Assembly (NCBI GenBank): GCA_964649095.1
Contig: CAZYPH010000005.1
Location: 1 to 45,229 of the forward strand
DNA: 45,229 bases
DNA from: CAZYPH01 sp964649095
Lineage (GTDB): Bacteria > Bdellovibrionota > UBA1018 > UBA923
Direction of reading: 5' to 3'
The notes under the pieces: generated by a model
Database searches by the model: none
What the model saw: the letters and a program-made list of their open reading frames with translations, nothing else
What the model was told of the DNA's origin: nothing
Program-made: the position numbers and the translations under genes
In this document: one piece after another, positions 14,483-22,828 of the stretch
How the letters are laid out: every line of letters begins with the position of its first letter
Numbering within the stretch: position 1 is the first letter of the stretch

Positions 14483-15406
14483 ATGGAGACGCGAGACATA
14501 AAATCTGCAAAAATATTATACACATTACCTCATTTGGATAGCTATCTAGCGCATCTAAAAAACCAAAAATGTTTTGCAGACAACACGCTGAAGGCCTATC
14601 GATCGGATCTCTTATTTTGGGGCAGAGAGCTGGTAAGTCGATCTCCAAGCGCGGTACTAAAATTTTTTGATCAAAAAAATTGGCTTGAGCAACTTGCAGA
14701 AATACTAGATCGAACGCAGCAGCACGAAGTAAAATCGTCTACGCGTCAGAGAAAACTGGTTAGTCTAAAATCGTATCTAGAGTATCTTTGTTCAGAAATG
14801 GATGTCCTAGGGCCCCTGCATCAGCGCATTCCGTTACCGAAGGTAAAAAAAACGCTGCCAAAGATTATCGACAAAAATGTTTTAGTAAAGGCCTTTGAAG
14901 CTATGGCGCGTGAGCAAAAAAACGACAAGAGAAATTATGCGCTCTTGGTGCTCATGTATGGCGTGGGACTTCGAGTGTCCGAAGTTGTGAACCTTACATG
15001 GGATGATATTTTGTTTGATACACAACAGATATTAATCAAGCATGGCAAGGGCGATAAAGACAGGGTGGTGCCGTTAATGGACTATGTCACTGACGCGCTT
15101 AATGACTTAGTTGAAAATAAATATACAAATAAAAGTATATTTATAAATTATAAAGGCGATAAAATTAGCGTGCGAGGAGTTCAGAAGATCGTAAAAGTGT
15201 TTGCCAAAAAAAATGGTCTACCAGAACAATTCTCGCCCCACTGGTTAAGGCATGCCTTTGCATCGCACGTTTTGACATCTGGGGTGTCGCTCGAAGCATT
15301 GCGGGTTGCCTTAGGGCACAGTTCACTCGCTACGACAGAAAAATATCTGCACGTCTCCATTCAAGAGTTAAGTGGTATTGTAGATAGCGCGTTTTCATTA
15401 GAGTAG
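14483..15406 (+). CDS. xerC: Tyrosine recombinase of the XerC/XerD type
   Basis: Xer recombinases resolve chromosome dimers at dif before cell division. The 307-residue protein has the SAM-like N-terminal core-binding domain (LDSYLAHLKNQKCFADNTLK, about 15-110) and a catalytic domain with all residues: Arg164 (GVGLRVSEV), Lys189 (HGKGDKDR), His253 and Arg256 (HWLRHAFASH), His279 (LGHSS) and the nucleophile Tyr288 (TEKYLH). Length matches XerC/XerD, and no integrase-type arm-binding domain is present, so a chromosomal role is more likely than a mobile element. XerC versus XerD cannot be settled from sequence alone; the trmFO neighbour favours XerC. It converges with the nuclease gene, with two bases between the stops. 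Confidence 0.88.
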   Translation: METRDIKSAKILYTLPHLDSYLAHLKNQKCFADNTLKAYRSDLLFWGRELVSRSPSAVLKFFDQKNWLEQLAEILDRTQQHEVKSSTRQRKLVSLKSYLEYLCSEMDVLGPLHQRIPLPKVKKTLPKIIDKNVLVKAFEAMAREQKNDKRNYALLVLMYGVGLRVSEVVNLTWDDILFDTQQILIKHGKGDKDRVVPLMDYVTDALNDLVENKYTNKSIFINYKGDKISVRGVQKIVKVFAKKNGLPEQFSPHWLRHAFASHVLTSGVSLEALRVALGHSSLATTEKYLHVSIQELSGIVDSAFSLE

Positions 15407-15408
15407 CG

Positions 15409-16227
15409 TCACTTGCCACATATTGATGAAATTATATAGGCCCACAATTGGCTGCTAATCGTAAGCTGATCTATTGCAAGGGAGCCTGCGTGTTGAAATA
15501 ATTCTTTCTTTATAAAACGTGGTCCATTCTTCTGTCGCACGATTGATTTTTTTGCGGCGTCCACCAATCGTTGTTTTTTCGCAAGTGATTGAGTCGCAAG
15601 ATCGGTAATTAAATCAAAATCATTAAGGCTTGCGTATAATGGCGGAATTTTACGAGCAGTCACGTTAGATCGCACCTGCGCTTCAATTTGTTTTTGAAAC
15701 CTACCCACCATCTTGGTTTCAAACTGAGAGTGAAGGTCTTTAACTCCACTGAGTTGCCCATCATAATCCTTCGTTACGTGGAGTGGCTGCGTTAGGTCGC
15801 CAGCATAGTGCGATAGTCCGTAAAGACGAACGCGTAATGCGTCGTAATCGCGTTTTAAACGCAGAGTCTTTGCCTCGGTCATCCATTCTACTATTCGAAA
15901 CACTAAACCACCGCTTTGTAGGTTATAGATTTTCCTTTTTTGATACTGTTCGCGCCAGTCACTGGCTTGATCGTCGAGATGAAAAAAATGCATGCGAGGT
16001 TCGTTCTTAAACTCGCGCCTTTTTTGCTTCCACACCATGTCGGGGTCGTTGGTGTGTTGCAGAATATCTTCGGCTGATGTTTGGCATGTTTCATAGACGC
16101 CCTGCGGAACTATTAATGAGCTCGATCGAGCGATAATTTCGTGCCCAATTTTCCCCCAAGCAAAGGCAGTCCTAGAATTGAGTAAAACTACAAAAAAAAG
16201 GGTGATGATTGATCGTAAATGTAACAT
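15409..16227 (-). CDS. Secreted S1/P1-type nuclease
   Basis: S1/P1 nucleases are zinc-dependent enzymes that cut single-stranded DNA and RNA and remove 3'-phosphates. The 272-residue precursor has a signal peptide ending TAFA, so the mature protein would start with Trp, the residue whose amino group binds zinc in this family. Other ligands are visible: WGKIGHEI (His), NDPD (Asp), MHFFHLD (His), LSHYAGDLTQPLH (His, Asp, His) and DLHSQFE (His). In the last motif the usual Asp after LHSxW is replaced by Glu, a mild change. Role inferred: extracellular or periplasmic breakdown of nucleic acids, feeding the 5'-nucleotidase and adenine deaminase seen later in the window. An AGGA sequence lies nine bases before the ATG. 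Confidence 0.9.
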   Translation of the reverse strand: MLHLRSIITLFFVVLLNSRTAFAWGKIGHEIIARSSSLIVPQGVYETCQTSAEDILQHTNDPDMVWKQKRREFKNEPRMHFFHLDDQASDWREQYQKRKIYNLQSGGLVFRIVEWMTEAKTLRLKRDYDALRVRLYGLSHYAGDLTQPLHVTKDYDGQLSGVKDLHSQFETKMVGRFQKQIEAQVRSNVTARKIPPLYASLNDFDLITDLATQSLAKKQRLVDAAKKSIVRQKNGPRFIKKELFQHAGSLAIDQLTISSQLWAYIISSICGK

Positions 16228-16269
16228 GCGTGATGTCCTCGATATGCATAGTAAGACTGCAAAACGAGG

Positions 16270-16521
16270 CTACTTTTTCGCATTTTTCTGGCGAAGCCAA
16301 TCACTAACTAGGTGTGCGGCTTTTTGAATCGCTTTTGGATCTTTTGAAAATTTCGTTAAGATCAGTTGGTGCAGATTTTGGATAACGCTTTTATCCTGTG
16401 CAAGCGATTTTGTATCGCTTGGATGGCAATCCGGACAAGCCCTATCGCCGCAGGGTTTTTTAGTACCTGCGGCATGAGGAATATGTATCGAAGTTTTTTG
16501 TGGTTGTGGTTTCGATGACAT
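16270..16521 (-). CDS. Small conserved-looking protein with a Cys motif
   Basis: 83 residues, family not recognised. The N-terminal third is rich in Lys, Pro and Gln and holds CGDRACPDCHP, a CxxxxCxxC arrangement that could bind zinc; the C-terminal half (SVIQNLHQLILTKFSK to SDWLRQKNAKK) looks like two amphipathic helices. The ATG at 16521 comes one base after the stop of the 59-residue gene, so translation is probably coupled (TAATATG). It ends 42 bases before the nuclease gene in the same direction. Confidence 0.7.
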   Translation of the reverse strand: MSSKPQPQKTSIHIPHAAGTKKPCGDRACPDCHPSDTKSLAQDKSVIQNLHQLILTKFSKDPKAIQKAAHLVSDWLRQKNAKK

Positions 16522-16522
16522 A

Positions 16523-16702
16523 TTAGGCAGCTTTTGCAGTTTCTTTTGCGCGTTTGACTTCTTCTTCAGTCACTTCAAAGTAGACACACTCACCATTGAT
16601 TTCGCCGAACGCATACCAGCGAGGGCCAAGCTTTTGGTAAAGCACATCGATTTCGGTATTATTACTAAATAGATTTAATTTAATATCTGATGATTGATCC
16701 AT
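16523..16702 (-). CDS. 59-residue small protein, unknown function
   Basis: A short frame with strong translation signals: GGAGGG ends three bases before the ATG at 16702 and the stop is followed after one base by the next ATG. The product begins MDQSSDIKLNLFSNNTEIDV and continues LYQKLGPRWYAFGEINGE, CVYFEVTEEEVKRAKE, ending in Ala/Lys. It is acidic, with a predicted two- or three-stranded sheet (RWYAFGEI, ECVYFEV) and a C-terminal helix. No known family recognised. It should be co-transcribed with the 83-residue gene, and possibly with the nuclease gene beyond it. Confidence 0.75.
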   Translation of the reverse strand: MDQSSDIKLNLFSNNTEIDVLYQKLGPRWYAFGEINGECVYFEVTEEEVKRAKETAKAA

Positions 16703-16843
16703 AATCCCTCCTAGAATAATGGTGATTTGAAATTTTCATCATCAACTGTGTGAACCAGTTGACGTTCAAGAAGGGTATCGGTGGTTCAAAAAAATACTTA
16801 AATCGATCAATCTTGTACTAGGTAGGTTTTGCCGCAAACGCTG

Positions 16844-17671
16844 TTAGAAAAGCGCTCCTAGGCCGTACTGTTGTGGCGCTGCCTGGTAGTCGCGTAGAGA
16901 CGCCGGTAAGCGTTCTTTCATGTTATTTGCCCTGTCTTGGCTTGATGGGTGGGTCGATAACAACGACGGTGTATTCGATTTTGCAATAGTCGCAAAACGC
17001 CCCCAAAAGTGGATACTCTCGCTTGGATCATACCCAGCCTTCGCCATGAGTGTTTGGCCCACTTCATCGGCTTCAATTTCATGAGAGCGGCTGTACGGCA
17101 ATACAACACCAACGGCTAGACCAGCACCGAGAGCCCCAAGAATAAGTCCCTGAGTACGAGGGTCTTTGTCTTTTAATGTGGTCTGTTGCAATAGAAACAA
17201 CCCGCCCATCGATGCCAAAGCAAGCGACATGCGTTGTCCGCCGTGTCGAGCAATGGCGTGTGTGACCTCGTGCGCCATCACGGTAGCAAGGCCGGCTTCA
17301 TTTTTCGCAATAGGCAAAATACCAGTGTAGATTGCGATCTTGCCACCCGGAAGGCAAAATGCGTTTTGTTCATTTTTATCGATGAGTTTAAATTCCCACG
17401 CATAATCGGGCCGATTCGCCTGCGTCGCGATACGCTGACCTACTCGTGTAATGATTTCTGTGAGGTGCGCGTTGGTGGACAGCTTCTCAGAACCCAAAAC
17501 AGACGAGTACGACTGCTTACCCATTGAGATCTCAACAGATTCCGGCACTAAGCTAAACGCCTTGCGGCCACTAAATGGCACGGTAGTGCAGCATACAAAT
17601 CCGAAAATGAGAATCGAGAGAATAAATAGATGCGTTGTCCAATGCGTCGAGGTGATGCGGTTTTTCATCAT
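16844..17671 (-). CDS. Lipoprotein M48-family metallopeptidase
   Basis: 275 residues. The N-terminal hydrophobic segment ends GFVCCTT, which gives a lipobox-like cysteine, and VPFSGRKAFSLVPES follows, the usual start of the BepA/YcaL/LoiP-type secreted M48 peptidases. The zinc motif is HEVTHAIARHGGQRMS, with the third ligand in SHEIEADEVGQTLMAKAGYDP; NAFCLPGGKIAIYTGIL is also characteristic, as is the closing STHPSSQDRANNMKERL. Role by family: periplasmic quality control of outer-membrane proteins. It lacks the C-terminal TPR domain of BepA. Either of two adjacent ATGs (17671, 17668) could be the start; there is no clear ribosome site. It is divergent from the response-regulator gene. Confidence 0.92.
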   Translation of the reverse strand: MMKNRITSTHWTTHLFILSILIFGFVCCTTVPFSGRKAFSLVPESVEISMGKQSYSSVLGSEKLSTNAHLTEIITRVGQRIATQANRPDYAWEFKLIDKNEQNAFCLPGGKIAIYTGILPIAKNEAGLATVMAHEVTHAIARHGGQRMSLALASMGGLFLLQQTTLKDKDPRTQGLILGALGAGLAVGVVLPYSRSHEIEADEVGQTLMAKAGYDPSESIHFWGRFATIAKSNTPSLLSTHPSSQDRANNMKERLPASLRDYQAAPQQYGLGALF

Positions 17672-17818
17672 AGTTAAAGTTTAGTCAGTTCAGAATAATT
17701 GTCTAGGTTGCGGGGTTGTGATTCCAGGCTAGCCAATTAATCTATTTGTCGTTATACGAAACAGCTCAAATAGCCCGACAGGACTAACGATTGGGCGAGT
17801 TGGCCGAAATAGCGATTT

Positions 17819-19243
17819 ATGACTTGTGCTGTAAACGTATTAAAACAAAAAAAACGCATTCTAATTTGCGATGATGATCCCTCGGTGCATTTGGCTGTAA
17901 AGTATATCTTGCGTGATAGTTACGATTGCGTGACCGCGTTTAATGGCGACGAGGCTGTGACTATTCTCACCAACCAAAAGTTTGATTTAATTATTTTAGA
18001 TCTTCATATGCGCAGTCAGGGTGAGGGGCTGAAGTATTTGTCGGTTTTGCGTGAGTTGGATCCGGATATTGACGTAATCGTTGTCAGTTCTAATACCAAC
18101 GTGGAGTTGGCTAATAACGTTATGCGCAGTGGCGCCAGCGCCTATCTGATTAAAGAGCACTCGGCGAATCAACTGATCATTACAATCGAAGGCATTCTTA
18201 CGAAACGCGCACTAGCAGCGGAAAATTTGCACTATGTATCCGATCGTAAACGGGGCTTAGAAAAAAATCGTATCCTAGGACAGTCGCAAGCGGTTGCAAA
18301 ACTAATGAGCGATATCGACAAAGTGCGTCGCACTACCGCAAATGTGGTCATCACGGCTGAGACTGGCTGCGGTAAAGAGCTTGTAGCGCGACATATTGGT
18401 GCGTTTGATGGCAAGCCATTTGTCGCTGTAGATAGCGCTACGATTACAAGTTCGATGGCAGAGGGTATATTATTCGGACATGAAAAGGGCGCTTTTACCG
18501 GAGCGCACGATAGGCAAAAGGGTTTATTCGAAGAGGCTAACGGCGGTACGATCTACTTTGATGAAATTGCCAATATGCCGTTAGAGATCCAAGTGAAACT
18601 TTTACGTGTGTTTCAAGAGAAGACGATCATGCGCTTGGGCTCGACGAAAGTGATCCCGCTTGAGTTTCGAGTGATCTGTGCGACCAATCAAGATTTAGAG
18701 CGTTTAGTGAGTGAGGGAAAATTTAAAGACGATTTATACCAACGACTCAACGTTATCAATTTGGAAATCGTACCGTTACGGGAGCGCCAAGAAGACATTC
18801 CCGTTTTGATAGAGCACTTCTTTGAAAAATTTCGGTATGATAATTCGGCAAAACGATTCTCGAACGCGGCGCTGGATGTGCTTCTAAAATATAGCTGGCC
18901 TGGAAATGTTCGTGAGTTGGCCAACTTGATTGCTAATCTTTGTGCCATGGTAGTGGATCAGGAAGAAATACTGGTCGATGACCTTCCTGCAAAAATTCGA
19001 CGTGTACAGAATTCCGAACAGTGTGTGTCGCCAATGTCCGCAATTGCAGACAATACTGTGGTAAATAAATTAAACCAAAGTGGCCTTGATTTCTTCACGC
19101 TAATGCAAGAAGTCGAGGCCGACACTCTTCGACGCTTCTATCAACACTACAACGGTAATATTAGTGTCATGAGTAAAAATCTTAAAATCAGTAGAAGTCA
19201 TTTGTATTCAAAACTTTATACGCATGGCATTCACCAACAATAA
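17819..19243 (+). CDS. Sigma-54-dependent response regulator (NtrC family)
   Basis: 474 residues with the full NtrC layout. Receiver domain about 13-130: acidic pocket ILICDDDPS, phospho-acceptor Asp61 (IILDLHM), Ser in VVSSNTN and Lys in YLIKEHS. AAA+ domain about 150-390: Walker A AETGCGK up to Lys186, GAFTGA at 224-229 (sigma-54 contact), Walker B IYFDEIANMP, GNVREL. A Fis-type helix-turn-helix closes the protein (NISVMSKNLKISRSHLYSKL). It should open sigma-54 promoters when phosphorylated. No histidine kinase gene is adjacent, so it is an orphan. The ATG at 17819 has no good ribosome site. The next gene is a second sigma-54 activator with a sigma-54-type promoter in the gap between them. 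Attributing its activation to this protein is inference. Confidence 0.95.
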   Translation: MTCAVNVLKQKKRILICDDDPSVHLAVKYILRDSYDCVTAFNGDEAVTILTNQKFDLIILDLHMRSQGEGLKYLSVLRELDPDIDVIVVSSNTNVELANNVMRSGASAYLIKEHSANQLIITIEGILTKRALAAENLHYVSDRKRGLEKNRILGQSQAVAKLMSDIDKVRRTTANVVITAETGCGKELVARHIGAFDGKPFVAVDSATITSSMAEGILFGHEKGAFTGAHDRQKGLFEEANGGTIYFDEIANMPLEIQVKLLRVFQEKTIMRLGSTKVIPLEFRVICATNQDLERLVSEGKFKDDLYQRLNVINLEIVPLRERQEDIPVLIEHFFEKFRYDNSAKRFSNAALDVLLKYSWPGNVRELANLIANLCAMVVDQEEILVDDLPAKIRRVQNSEQCVSPMSAIADNTVVNKLNQSGLDFFTLMQEVEADTLRRFYQHYNGNISVMSKNLKISRSHLYSKLYTHGIHQQ

Positions 19244-19279
19244 ATTTTAGAAATAATTTTGTCCAAGACGTTGGTTTTG

Positions 19280-19295
19280 TGGCCTGAGTCTTGCT
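19280..19295 (+). promoter_or_regulatory. Sigma-54 (-24/-12) promoter element
   Basis: TGGCCTG (19280-19286), four bases, TTGCT (19291-19295). Against the consensus TGGCACG-N4-TTGCW only two bases differ, and the essential GG and GC are exactly ten bases apart. Transcription should begin near 19306, giving a leader of about 34 bases with AAGGGG before the ATG at 19340. Confidence 0.7.
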
Positions 19296-19339
19296 TCTGT
19301 AGCCTCTTGTAAAAATTAAAAGCGTTAAAAGGGGCATTA

Positions 19340-20551
19340 ATGGAAGCATTTGAGACATTTGGAAAATTCTCGCAACTCGAACAGAGCCACTATCGATTGA
19401 TTCGAGCAGCACAACTTTCACGATCACCGTTACTGATTACGGGGGCCACTGGGGTTGGAAAGTCGTTGTTAGCGGAAGAGATTCATCTTCAAAATTCTTT
19501 GCCGAATAGTCGTTTTGTAAAAATTAATTTAGCTACAATTCATTCCAACGTTATCGAATCGGAGTTATTTGGGCATGAGCGTGGCGCCTTTACCGGTGCC
19601 GATTCACGACGTATCGGTAAAATTGAAACGGCTCAACATGGCACCGTTTTTTTCGATGAGATTGGCGAACTACCGTTACATCTACAAAGTAAGCTTTTAG
19701 ATTTTATTCAATTTAAGCGCATTACGCCGGTTGGTGCTAATCGCGAAATTGAACTCTCAACACGGGTTATTGCTGCTACCAATCGTAATCTTGAGGCGAT
19801 GGTAGAAGAGGGTACTTTTCGAGAGGATCTCTACTTTCGCCTGAACGTGTTTCATGTACGGCTTGGACAGTTATCTCAAAGCCCGACACGCGTGGCGGTG
19901 TTAGCGCAGCGCATTTTGTGTGAGATGCGCGCTGCTTTGTGCGTCGATTCGCTTGAGTTTAGCGTCGAGACAAAGCAATTCATCGAGTCGTATTCATGGC
20001 CTGGTAACGTGCGTGAACTGCGCAATGTAATCGATTTTGCGGTGTCGATGTGTGCCTCAACACATGCAAAACAGATAGAGCTCCATCATCTGCCTGAGTA
20101 TATTAATATGCGGTCTCAGCCTCATCTTGCAGTGGTCGATGCTGATAGGGGTAATACGGCGACGGTAGTCCGCTTAGCAAAGCCAGTTCGGCACAGACAA
20201 CCGGTGGGCGAAGACGACCTAAATTCCTCGCCGTCCGAGCGGACTTTGGTAGCCGATGTGCACACTCTGAATGGTCGTCAGGAGGCTATTACGATTCCTG
20301 TCTCAATGGATTATTTAGAATCGAAAGAGGCTTTTGAACGCATATTTTTTGCATGGGCGATTCGACAGTGTCGCGGTCAGATCAATGAAACGTGCCGTCG
20401 AACCGGTGTTAATAAAGTGACTCTATCGGATAAACTGAAACGCTATAATATCGATTGGCGTCATATTAGAAGTGGATTTTCTAGTACCCCCGTTCCAATG
20501 CCGTCCACGAATCAAAAGACGCGTCGTATTTTAGAAGTGGTTGGCACTTAA
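19340..20551 (+). CDS. Receiver-less sigma-54 activator (PspF-like layout)
   Basis: 403 residues. There is no N-terminal receiver or sensor domain: the AAA+ domain begins within the first ~20 residues, with Walker A GATGVGKS at 35-42, GAFTGA at 82-87, Walker B VFFDEIGELP, arginine-finger region REDLYFRLNVF and GNVREL. A variable linker of about 75 residues (roughly 255-330) then leads to a Fis-type helix-turn-helix (INETCRRTGVNKVTLSDKL). Such proteins are regulated by a partner protein or simply by their own level. The sigma-54 element at 19280 suggests transcription of this gene is itself switched on by a sigma-54 activator, most simply the neighbouring regulator. AAGGGG gives a ribosome site. 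Its last 21 bases overlap the end of the convergent GT9 gene. Confidence 0.93.
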   Translation: MEAFETFGKFSQLEQSHYRLIRAAQLSRSPLLITGATGVGKSLLAEEIHLQNSLPNSRFVKINLATIHSNVIESELFGHERGAFTGADSRRIGKIETAQHGTVFFDEIGELPLHLQSKLLDFIQFKRITPVGANREIELSTRVIAATNRNLEAMVEEGTFREDLYFRLNVFHVRLGQLSQSPTRVAVLAQRILCEMRAALCVDSLEFSVETKQFIESYSWPGNVRELRNVIDFAVSMCASTHAKQIELHHLPEYINMRSQPHLAVVDADRGNTATVVRLAKPVRHRQPVGEDDLNSSPSERTLVADVHTLNGRQEAITIPVSMDYLESKEAFERIFFAWAIRQCRGQINETCRRTGVNKVTLSDKLKRYNIDWRHIRSGFSSTPVPMPSTNQKTRRILEVVGT

Positions 20552-21676
20552 CACGTACTGAGCGAGTGCCTTGGGGTCGATTTGTTTCATGCAGAGTTGA
20601 AACTGGTCTCCTAGTAGATTGTTATCAAGGTGGCAGCGCTTAAAGTTTCCGTCATCTTGGTAACAAGGCGAACAGGGCAGTTTTTCAAAGATCACATGGC
20701 AGTTTTGATTAAATGTTGGCGCCCACGTATTTGGATTTGTAGGACCAAATAAAACAAAAACTTTGCTAGGTGTGCCGTTTAGAAGCTGCGCAGCCAGGTG
20801 GCTTGGCCCGCTATCGGTACCAATATAGACATCAAGAGTTTTTAAATGTTCGCAAAGTTCAGGAAGCGAACATTGACCAGTGTAGTCTGTAATTGAGTTT
20901 TTTGCAGAGGTTGTGATGCCACGGTGACCGAGTATCTTGTTTGCTTGCGCACTATCATCAGGCGATCCAAATAAAATTATAGATAGATTGGGTGCCCTGA
21001 TCTTTTCACTCGAGTTAGTTATTACGGCCACTAATTCGGAAATCAATTCGTGAAATCGGGGATAAGATTTTTCGCTAAACTGCGTCTTTGCATTTTGACC
21101 ACCCCCTAAAAAAATTCCAATTCGCAGCTCATTGTTTTTTGGCAAGTCCGTCTGGTTTGTTTTACTGGCATGCTGGTGTGTATCCGTACGGTGTGGAAAA
21201 TAACCTAAAAGAAAGTCACGCTGAGCATCATATTCGTTTCGTTGTGGTTGGTGATTAAGAATAGCATCAGCCCCCAGCCAACGATAACGTTGATCACGGT
21301 GCATTACGACCACAAGGGTCTTTGACTGGACTTTTTTAGCTCTCTCCTGAGTGCGTTTTAGCGCGCCAATCATGCGGCGTAATTTCAGAAACGACTTTAT
21401 TTGATCTATTCGGCCGTGTTTATTGAATAAAGCTTTTGCGTTAATGCCATGCACACGAATTGTTGGTTGAGCGCAATGGCTTGCCAAATGCGCTGATTCT
21501 GTGCGTTGGGGATTGTTTAATTTCCATTGATTCACGAGATAGTTTGCAAGCGGTACAAGTTCGTTATCCGTAATAATATCTAAAACCTGTACGGTGCTTA
21601 AGTCGACCAGCGATAAAGATTGGATAGTTATCGATAGATCGCCGATGGCGGCAAGTTTTACAACAATGAGATGCAT
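20531..21676 (-). CDS. Glycosyltransferase family 9 (heptosyltransferase-like)
   Basis: GT9 enzymes add heptose to lipopolysaccharide core on the cytosolic face of the inner membrane. Starting at the ATG at 21676 the protein has 381 residues and begins MHLIVVKLAAIGDLSITIQS, the standard GT9 start. The C-terminal Rossmann domain has FLGGGQNAKTQFSEKSYPRF, LFGSPDD, LDVYIGTDSGPSHLAAQL and VFVLFGPTNPNTWAP, the nucleotide-sugar binding and conserved Asp-Ser-Gly motifs; a cysteine cluster PCSPCYQ...RCHLD follows, common in the family. Longer upstream starts were rejected because this one fits the family exactly. Divergent from the epimerase gene. Sugar donor and acceptor cannot be fixed. Confidence 0.9.
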   Translation of the reverse strand: MHLIVVKLAAIGDLSITIQSLSLVDLSTVQVLDIITDNELVPLANYLVNQWKLNNPQRTESAHLASHCAQPTIRVHGINAKALFNKHGRIDQIKSFLKLRRMIGALKRTQERAKKVQSKTLVVVMHRDQRYRWLGADAILNHQPQRNEYDAQRDFLLGYFPHRTDTHQHASKTNQTDLPKNNELRIGIFLGGGQNAKTQFSEKSYPRFHELISELVAVITNSSEKIRAPNLSIILFGSPDDSAQANKILGHRGITTSAKNSITDYTGQCSLPELCEHLKTLDVYIGTDSGPSHLAAQLLNGTPSKVFVLFGPTNPNTWAPTFNQNCHVIFEKLPCSPCYQDDGNFKRCHLDNNLLGDQFQLCMKQIDPKALAQYVLSANHF

Positions 21677-21745
21677 TCTAAAAAAGATAAAGCAGATCAG
21701 AATTTTATAAAAGCGCGCCCTCAAAAATTTGGATATGTCTTGAGT

Positions 21746-22828
21746 ATGAATACAATCGAAACTTTTTTTAAAGGCAAATCAGTCCTAATTACAGGTGGTG
21801 CGGGCTTTGTAGGCTCTAATCTTAGTCATCATCTTGTGAAACATGGCGCTAGGGTTAGTGTGCTGGATAATTTTCATCCTAGTTTTGGTTCCAATCGCGC
21901 CAATTTCAAAGGCATCAATGATTTAGTAAAAATTTATGAGGGCGATGTCGCTGACAAAAATACAACGCTACTGAATCGCTTGGTGCATGAGGCTGACATT
22001 GTTATACACGCCGCGGCCCAGTGCTCGCATGTCGATAGTATGATTGATCCGTGGTTAGATTTAAATTTTAACTGCGAGGGCACATTGCGTGTGCTGGAAG
22101 CAGCAAAAAAAGCAAAGACCGAAGGTAAAGCTGTATCGATAGTGTATGTAGGCACACGCGCTATGTTGGGGGCACCGCTTACATTGCCCGCTGACGAGCG
22201 TACGTTACCCAATCCGGTAGATATTTACGGTGTTAATAAACTTGCGGCCGAGCTCTACGGATCTGTCTACGCACGTGTGTACCAAGTGCCTTTTGTTTCG
22301 TTGCGCATGACCAATTCTTACGGCCCACGCCATCAGATGAAGCATGGTCGATATGGAATATTAAATTGGTTTATTAGCCTTGCGATGCAGAAGAAGACGA
22401 TTAAAGTTTTTGGTACCGGCGAACAGCTTCGTGATTATTTGTATATCGACGATGCCGTGGAGTGCATCTTAAGGGCTGCGATTTATTCATCGACCGCAGT
22501 GAGGGGTGAAAGTAAAAGTAGCGGCGATGTGCGTTACTATAAACCAGCCCACCTAGCGGGTGATAATATACCATTTGCAGTATATAATATGGGGTCAGGT
22601 AAGGGGCTTAAGTTTGTAGATTGCGCCAAGATGGTTGTTGATGTTGCGGGTGGCCAGCTTGAAATGGTCGAGTGGCCGGCAGATCGGAAAGCAATTGAAA
22701 CCGGTGACTACGTTTCTGACGGTGTCGCCGCTTTCCGTGGCCTAGGGTGGCAGTCTGCTACTTCGTTTGAAGAAGGACTGAAAAAGACGCACGCATTTTA
22801 TCTCAATTCGTTAAATGACTATTTATAA
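21746..22828 (+). CDS. NAD-dependent sugar epimerase/dehydratase (extended SDR)
   Basis: 360 residues from the ATG at 21746. The NAD-binding motif TGGAGFVGSNL and VSVLDNF are at the N-terminus, HAAAQCSHVDSMIDP in the next part, the catalytic YxxxK as YGVNKLAAE, and LRMTNSYGPRHQMKHG after it. The usual Ser/Thr of the active site lies in a segment VYVGTRAMLG, where Thr may take the role. Family members are UDP-glucose 4-epimerases, dTDP-glucose dehydratases and relatives; the exact reaction is not clear. It overlaps the following glycosyltransferase by 14 bases, so the pair probably makes and uses one nucleotide sugar. Confidence 0.9.
   Translation: MNTIETFFKGKSVLITGGAGFVGSNLSHHLVKHGARVSVLDNFHPSFGSNRANFKGINDLVKIYEGDVADKNTTLLNRLVHEADIVIHAAAQCSHVDSMIDPWLDLNFNCEGTLRVLEAAKKAKTEGKAVSIVYVGTRAMLGAPLTLPADERTLPNPVDIYGVNKLAAELYGSVYARVYQVPFVSLRMTNSYGPRHQMKHGRYGILNWFISLAMQKKTIKVFGTGEQLRDYLYIDDAVECILRAAIYSSTAVRGESKSSGDVRYYKPAHLAGDNIPFAVYNMGSGKGLKFVDCAKMVVDVAGGQLEMVEWPADRKAIETGDYVSDGVAAFRGLGWQSATSFEEGLKKTHAFYLNSLNDYL

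Noticed and set aside
14483..15406. Tyrosine recombinase as a sign of an integrated element
   Set aside because: Size and domains fit chromosomal XerC/D, it neighbours trmFO, and no att repeats, phage genes or tRNA are nearby.
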